Assembly (NCBI GenBank): GCA_964571805.1
Contig: CAZNDI010000015.1
Span: forward strand, 1 to 15,716
Direction: 5' to 3'
Origin: JAUHWS01 sp964571805
Lineage (GTDB): Bacteria; Patescibacteriota; Gracilibacteria; UM-FILTER-43-11
DNA: 15,716 bases
A model generated the notes under the pieces. The model did no database searches. It saw nothing but the letters and a program-made list of their open reading frames with translations, and was not told the origin of the DNA. Of the stretch, positions 13,141 to 15,716 are shown piece after piece. The translations under genes and the position numbers were made by a program. The first letter of the stretch is position 1, and each line of letters begins with the position of its first letter.

Positions 13141-13755
13141 TTAGGTGTTGAGTCTAATGAAGCTTGTTACAAAGGTGTAGCCGACAGAAAGGTAGGTTCC
13201 TAAAAATGAAAACCCCGAAATTTCTTGGATCAATCGGTCTCCGATTACAATGATGATCAAATAGATAGGACCTTGAGAGAGGAACTTTTGATACCAGTCT
13301 TCTTTGGAAGCGGGAACGAATAACCCCACTAGTTTAGAACCGTCTAAGGGGGCGATGGGCAAAAGGTTGAATAAAAAGAGAACGATGCTCAGGTCATAAA
13401 TAGACATCAGTACTCTGACCAGAAACTCAGGAGGGGTTAAGTATTTGAGAATTAGGGCTAATAGTAGGGCGGTAAGGAGGTTGGTGAAAGGTCCTGCGAG
13501 AGCGATGAGGGCAGAATCGCGTCGAGGGTGCTTTAGGTTATAATAGTTGAAGATCACTGGCTTTCCCCAGCCGAAATGGATCAAAAAAATCATGAGGGTG
13601 CCTAGGGGGTCTAAGTGGCGACCGGGGTTGAGAGAGACTCTTCCTTGTATTTTTGGTGTGGGGTCGCCCAATTTGTAAGCCACCCAGGCATGGGCGGCTT
13701 CGTGAACAGTGACGCAAACCATCAATGAAATGAGCAGTAAAACAATATCGTACAT
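13141..13755 (-). CDS. Site-2 protease-like M50 zinc metallopeptidase
   Basis: A 204-residue polytopic membrane protein counted from ATG 13755. Zinc motif HEAAH (18-22) lies in the first TM segment; GRVSLNPGRHLDPLGT (38-53) and the third-ligand motif NLLPIAPLDGSKL (130-142, Asp138) are all present. It matches the short bacterial M50 (Rip1/SpoIVFB-like, PDZ-less) proteases that cleave substrates within the membrane, often in regulated intramembrane proteolysis. No substrate such as an anti-sigma factor is encoded nearby. A TTG 18 bases upstream (13773) is an alternative start, but ATG 13755 gives the usual distance from N-terminus to HEXXH. It lies upstream of the small secreted protein, which has its own promoter. 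Confidence 0.9.
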   Translation of the reverse strand: MYDIVLLLISLMVCVTVHEAAHAWVAYKLGDPTPKIQGRVSLNPGRHLDPLGTLMIFLIHFGWGKPVIFNYYNLKHPRRDSALIALAGPFTNLLTALLLALILKYLTPPEFLVRVLMSIYDLSIVLFLFNLLPIAPLDGSKLVGLFVPASKEDWYQKFLSQGPIYLIIIVIGDRLIQEISGFSFLGTYLSVGYTFVTSFIRLNT

Positions 13756-13788
13756 AAAATAAAAAATTGACAAGGAAAATCCAAAATG

Positions 13789-13817
13789 TTAACGTGCCTA
13801 AGCTTTTTAACTATAAA
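13789..13817 (+). promoter_or_regulatory. rpmB: Promoter of rpmB
   Basis: TTAACG (13789-13794), 17 bases, TATAAA (13812-13817). The expected start near 13824 gives a leader of only about 8 bases before ATG 13832. Confidence 0.5.
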
Positions 13818-13831
13818 TCAAGAATCCCCAC

Positions 13832-14050
13832 ATGTCCAAAGTTTGCCAAGTGACAGGAAAAAAACCTTCTGTCGGCCACAACGTCAGTCATTCGATGCGC
13901 CACACAAAACGTCGTTTTTTACCTAATCTTCTTAAGAAACGTGTTTTTAATCCCATCACAGGTCTATTTGTGACCCTCAAAACTTCTGCCAAAGGGTTGA
14001 AGTGTTTGACTAAGTCCCCTCACAAATTTTTTAAGCAGATCAGTAAATAA
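13832..14050 (+). CDS. rpmB: 50S ribosomal protein L28
   Basis: A 72-residue basic protein of normal L28 length. It begins MSKVCQVTGKKPSVGHNVSH, the standard L28 N-terminus, followed by the RHTKRRFLPNLLKKRV segment that binds 23S rRNA; the C-terminus ends KFFKQISK. L28 sits near the E-site side of the large subunit and takes part in late assembly. The gene is alone, without the rpmG partner found next to it in many bacteria, and diverges from the M50 protease gene. tRNA-Ser follows 86 bases later and may be co-transcribed, as no convincing separate promoter for it is seen. Confidence 0.95.
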   Translation: MSKVCQVTGKKPSVGHNVSHSMRHTKRRFLPNLLKKRVFNPITGLFVTLKTSAKGLKCLTKSPHKFFKQISK

Positions 14051-14136
14051 ATAGCTTTAAAGTATAGTTCCTCTTAATACCAAATTCTGAGCCAATCCTA
14101 TTATCTTTTGGTCCTTGGAGTTTGGTTGTTTTAAAT

Positions 14137-14226
14137 GGAGAGATGGCCGAGTGGTTGAAGGCGCACGCTTGGAAGGCGTGTAAACACGTAAGTGTTTCGA
14201 GGGTTCGAATCCCTTTCTCTCCTCCA
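14137..14226 (+). tRNA. tRNA-Ser (anticodon GGA)
   Basis: The acceptor GGAGAGA (14137-14143) pairs with TCTCTCC (14216-14222). The anticodon stem CACGC/GCGTG encloses the loop TTGGAAG, giving anticodon GGA for UCC/UCU serine codons. A long variable arm AAACAC-GTAA-GTGTTT marks it as a class II tRNA of the Ser type. The T-loop is TTCGAAT and CCA is encoded at 14224-14226. The discriminator base at 14223 is T, whereas bacterial tRNA-Ser usually has G. Confidence 0.97.
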
Positions 14227-14517
14227 TCGCAAAAATATGCTACTGCTTACGAATGACGCTCTAAATCGAGCCTCCTTCTTCAGCATACGCATATTTTTGC
14301 TCTTTCCCCAAAAATTTCTACACTCCGCTCCGCTTCGTTCCGACAATTCTTGGGGACCCCTTTAATCGCAGAAGTCCTTCGTAGCTTCAGTGAAGTAGGA
14401 CGACAATTTTTTGGGGCCCCTTTGTTCGAAAATTGGAATGTGTTTGTTTGTGAATTTTTGTATACTAAAGCAAATAGAAGAAAAGGGCGGATAGAAATAT
14501 AATAAATTATAGCCTAA
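14227..14517. other. Hairpin-rich non-coding stretch after tRNA-Ser
   Basis: No credible gene. It holds three inverted repeats: GCAAAAATATGC (14229-14240) with its exact complement at 14289-14300; CCCCAAAAATT (from 14307) with AATTCTTGGGG (14345-14355), one mismatch; and GTCCT with AGGAC (14374-14378, 14396-14400) enclosing CTTC/GAAG. A 23-base unit at 14341-14363 recurs 60 bases on (14401-14423) with three differences; each contains GACAATT then GGGG and CCCCTTT. TATACT (14461-14466) is a possible -10 box for the next gene. Confidence 0.6.
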
Positions 14518-14523
14518 TTGGAT

Positions 14524-15126
14524 ATGCTACACATTTTATGGGCACTGATAAATGTTGGACTATCTGTTTATTTTATTTTTATTTGCGTTAAGGCGACTAA
14601 GCATATTAAACAAAAAGTTGGTTTGATAGCTGCTATTGTTTTTTTAGTGTTTTTATTCTCTTTTATGAAGAATTTAAACGAAGATAACAATAATGAGGTT
14701 AGAAAAAGTATTTTTTCTGATTCCAGCGAAATAACATCAGGAAAAACTAGCTATGCAAATTTAATTTTAGAAAAAACGTCTATTTCACAATATGAATTAC
14801 ATCTCATCTATGGTAAAAAAGTGGGCTCAGAAATAATCACTCCTATTCATGCCGATTCTGGAATGAATGGTTGGGTTCTGGGTGTCGTATGGAGACCTCT
14901 TGAGATTTCAGTAGATCCTGAATTAAAAAACAAATTGAAGTACTCCGTTAATGGCGTAGTTGAATGGAAACTACTTGGTTTAACGGTTTATTCCCAACCA
15001 AAATTTTATAAAGGTTACGTAGAAACAAGTAAGTCAACTACCTTTCTCCCGTCAGCTTTGAGCCCTTTGAGGAAGCCGATAAGCGGTAAGCTCATCGCAA
15101 TTCAAATGCAGCAGACTAACCACTAA
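14524..15126 (+). CDS. Unknown protein with two membrane segments
   Basis: A 200-residue protein counted from ATG 14524 (a TTG six bases upstream is the alternative). Two hydrophobic segments lie near the start (MLHILWALINVGLSVYFIF to about residue 22, and VGLIAAIVFLVFLFSFM about 32-48). An Asn/Glu-rich linker and a probably extracytoplasmic, strand-rich domain follow (YELHLIYGKK, GMNGWVLGVVWRPLEISV, YSVNGVVEWKLLGLTVYSQP). I recognise no family. Base composition is more A/T rich and codon use appears different from the neighbouring tspO and M50 genes, so it may be acquired. Its last codons and stop lie inside a heptamer repeat that separates it from the TspO-like gene, so the C-terminal TNH is encoded by the repeat. 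Confidence 0.6.
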   Translation: MLHILWALINVGLSVYFIFICVKATKHIKQKVGLIAAIVFLVFLFSFMKNLNEDNNNEVRKSIFSDSSEITSGKTSYANLILEKTSISQYELHLIYGKKVGSEIITPIHADSGMNGWVLGVVWRPLEISVDPELKNKLKYSVNGVVEWKLLGLTVYSQPKFYKGYVETSKSTTFLPSALSPLRKPISGKLIAIQMQQTNH

Positions 15127-15148
15127 CCACTGACCACTAACCACTTAA
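15114..15148. repeat. Degenerate heptamer repeat before the TspO-like gene
   Basis: Five consecutive 7-base units: GACTAAC, CACTAAC, CACTGAC, CACTAAC, CACTTAA. The first two include the stop codon of the upstream gene; the last ends seven bases before the TspO-like ATG. Confidence 0.8.
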
Positions 15149-15155
15149 TAAAATT

Positions 15156-15716
15156 ATGAAACAAGTACTTATAAAAATCCTTGCAGCGGTTACCTATGTT
15201 GCCATGGTAATCGTGAATTATTTAGCCAACAGCTTGCCGATCAACAACCGTCCCACGGGAGCCATCTCAGACGCCTACCCTAACCTTTTTGCGCCAGCCG
15301 GTCTGACATTTTCCATCTGGGGTCTGATCTACCTTTTACTGGCTGGGTATGTGGTCTATCAGTTCATAGGAAACAATCCAAAAAAAGAGAAAATTTTGAG
15401 CCAGATCAATCCCCTCTTTATCGCCTCTTCGTTGGCCAATATCTCGTGGATCTTTGCGTGGCACTATGATTTTATTGGTCTCTCGGTCCTCATCATGCTG
15501 CTCCTACTTGTTCTTCTCATCAAGATGGCAGACATCATTCGTGCTGAAACATTTACCTCGTTGGGAAAACTTTTCATCTGGGCTCCCTTCAGTATTTATT
15601 TTGGTTGGATCACCGTGGCGACGATCGCCAATATCACTGTATTTTTAGTCAGCACCGGCTGGAATGGATTTGGCATCGCAGAATTTGTTTGGACCAGTAT
15701 TATTTTACTTGTCGGA
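15156..15716 (+). CDS. TspO/MBR-like tryptophan-rich membrane protein (partial)
   Basis: ATG 15156 opens a frame that runs without a stop to the window edge (187 codons). Translation gives KQVLIKILAAVTYVAMVIVN, then YLANSLPINNRPTGAISDAY, PNLFAPAGLTFSIWGLIYLLL and further TM segments (WIFAWHYDFIGLSVLIMLLL, LFIWAPFSIYFGWITVAT). The order LPINNRPTGAISD, FAPAGLTFSIWGLIY, then WAPFSIYFGWI matches the tryptophan-rich sensory/TspO-related proteins of CPR and other bacteria, five-to-seven-TM proteins whose ligand is unknown in this branch. TspO proper binds porphyrins and cholesterol. The C-terminus is missing. No Shine-Dalgarno site is present, and a heptamer array lies just upstream. Confidence 0.8.
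   Translation, partial: MKQVLIKILAAVTYVAMVIVNYLANSLPINNRPTGAISDAYPNLFAPAGLTFSIWGLIYLLLAGYVVYQFIGNNPKKEKILSQINPLFIASSLANISWIFAWHYDFIGLSVLIMLLLLVLLIKMADIIRAETFTSLGKLFIWAPFSIYFGWITVATIANITVFLVSTGWNGFGIAEFVWTSIILLVG

Noticed and set aside
14229..14300. Simple rho-independent terminator of tRNA-Ser
   Set aside because: The 12-base stem has a 48-base loop and no following U tract, so it is described as an inverted repeat only.
14131..14346. 71-codon open frame on the minus strand over tRNA-Ser
   Set aside because: Its C-terminal half (ERDSNPRNTYVFTRLPSVRLQPLGH) is simply the antisense translation of the tRNA gene, a well-known false protein.

Overview
The window looks like a chromosomal piece of a Candidate Phyla Radiation (Patescibacteria) bacterium, possibly near Peregrinibacteria or Gracilibacteria, but with the standard bacterial code. 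The reasons are small, tightly packed genes, the typical CPR pairing of a PrgI-domain protein with a stand-alone TraC-like protein, a VanW-family secreted protein, and a lack of recognisable Shine-Dalgarno sites. TGA ends full-length genes here (dus, the antiporter, efp), which argues against the TGA=Gly code of Gracilibacteria proper. The lineage is inferred from gene content, not measured.

Layout. Positions 1-182 hold the C-terminal S1 domain of polynucleotide phosphorylase, followed by a strong bidirectional terminator shared with a converging YtxH-like/histone-like lysine-rich protein (250-819, minus). Next on the minus strand is an unusually long UvrC (932-3223) that carries a complete GNAT acetyltransferase domain inside its RNase H-like nuclease domain, with a perfect 46-bp palindrome in the coding sequence at the domain junction. 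Diverging from uvrC is a Phd/YefM-type antitoxin with a YefM-like operator and a RelE/YoeB-like toxin gene broken by a one-base frameshift. A tRNA-dihydrouridine synthase and a CaCA-family Na+/Ca2+ antiporter follow on the plus strand.

From 5.9 to 9.0 kb come a small repeat-containing unknown protein, an elongation factor P whose tip loop lacks the usual PGKG motif, a PrgI-domain membrane protein whose 5' end has an in-frame TGA, and a TraC/VirB4 N-terminal-like protein with no adjacent ATPase. From 13.8 down to 9.0 kb on the minus strand lie an M50 metalloprotease, a small secreted protein, a VanW-family protein, a terminator, and then three rRNA modification genes (rluB-like, rsmG, rlmE). 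On the right, plus strand, are rpmB (L28), tRNA-Ser(GGA), about 290 bases of hairpin-rich non-coding sequence, a two-TM unknown protein and the start of a TspO-like membrane protein that runs off the window.

Two themes cut across the genes. First, translation and RNA handling dominate (pnp, dus, efp, rluB, rsmG, rlmE, rpmB, tRNA), and apparent promoters sit so close to start codons that several transcripts should be leaderless or nearly so. Second, degenerate heptamer tandem repeats occur in at least four gene borders (before dus, rlmE, the rluB-like gene and tspO).
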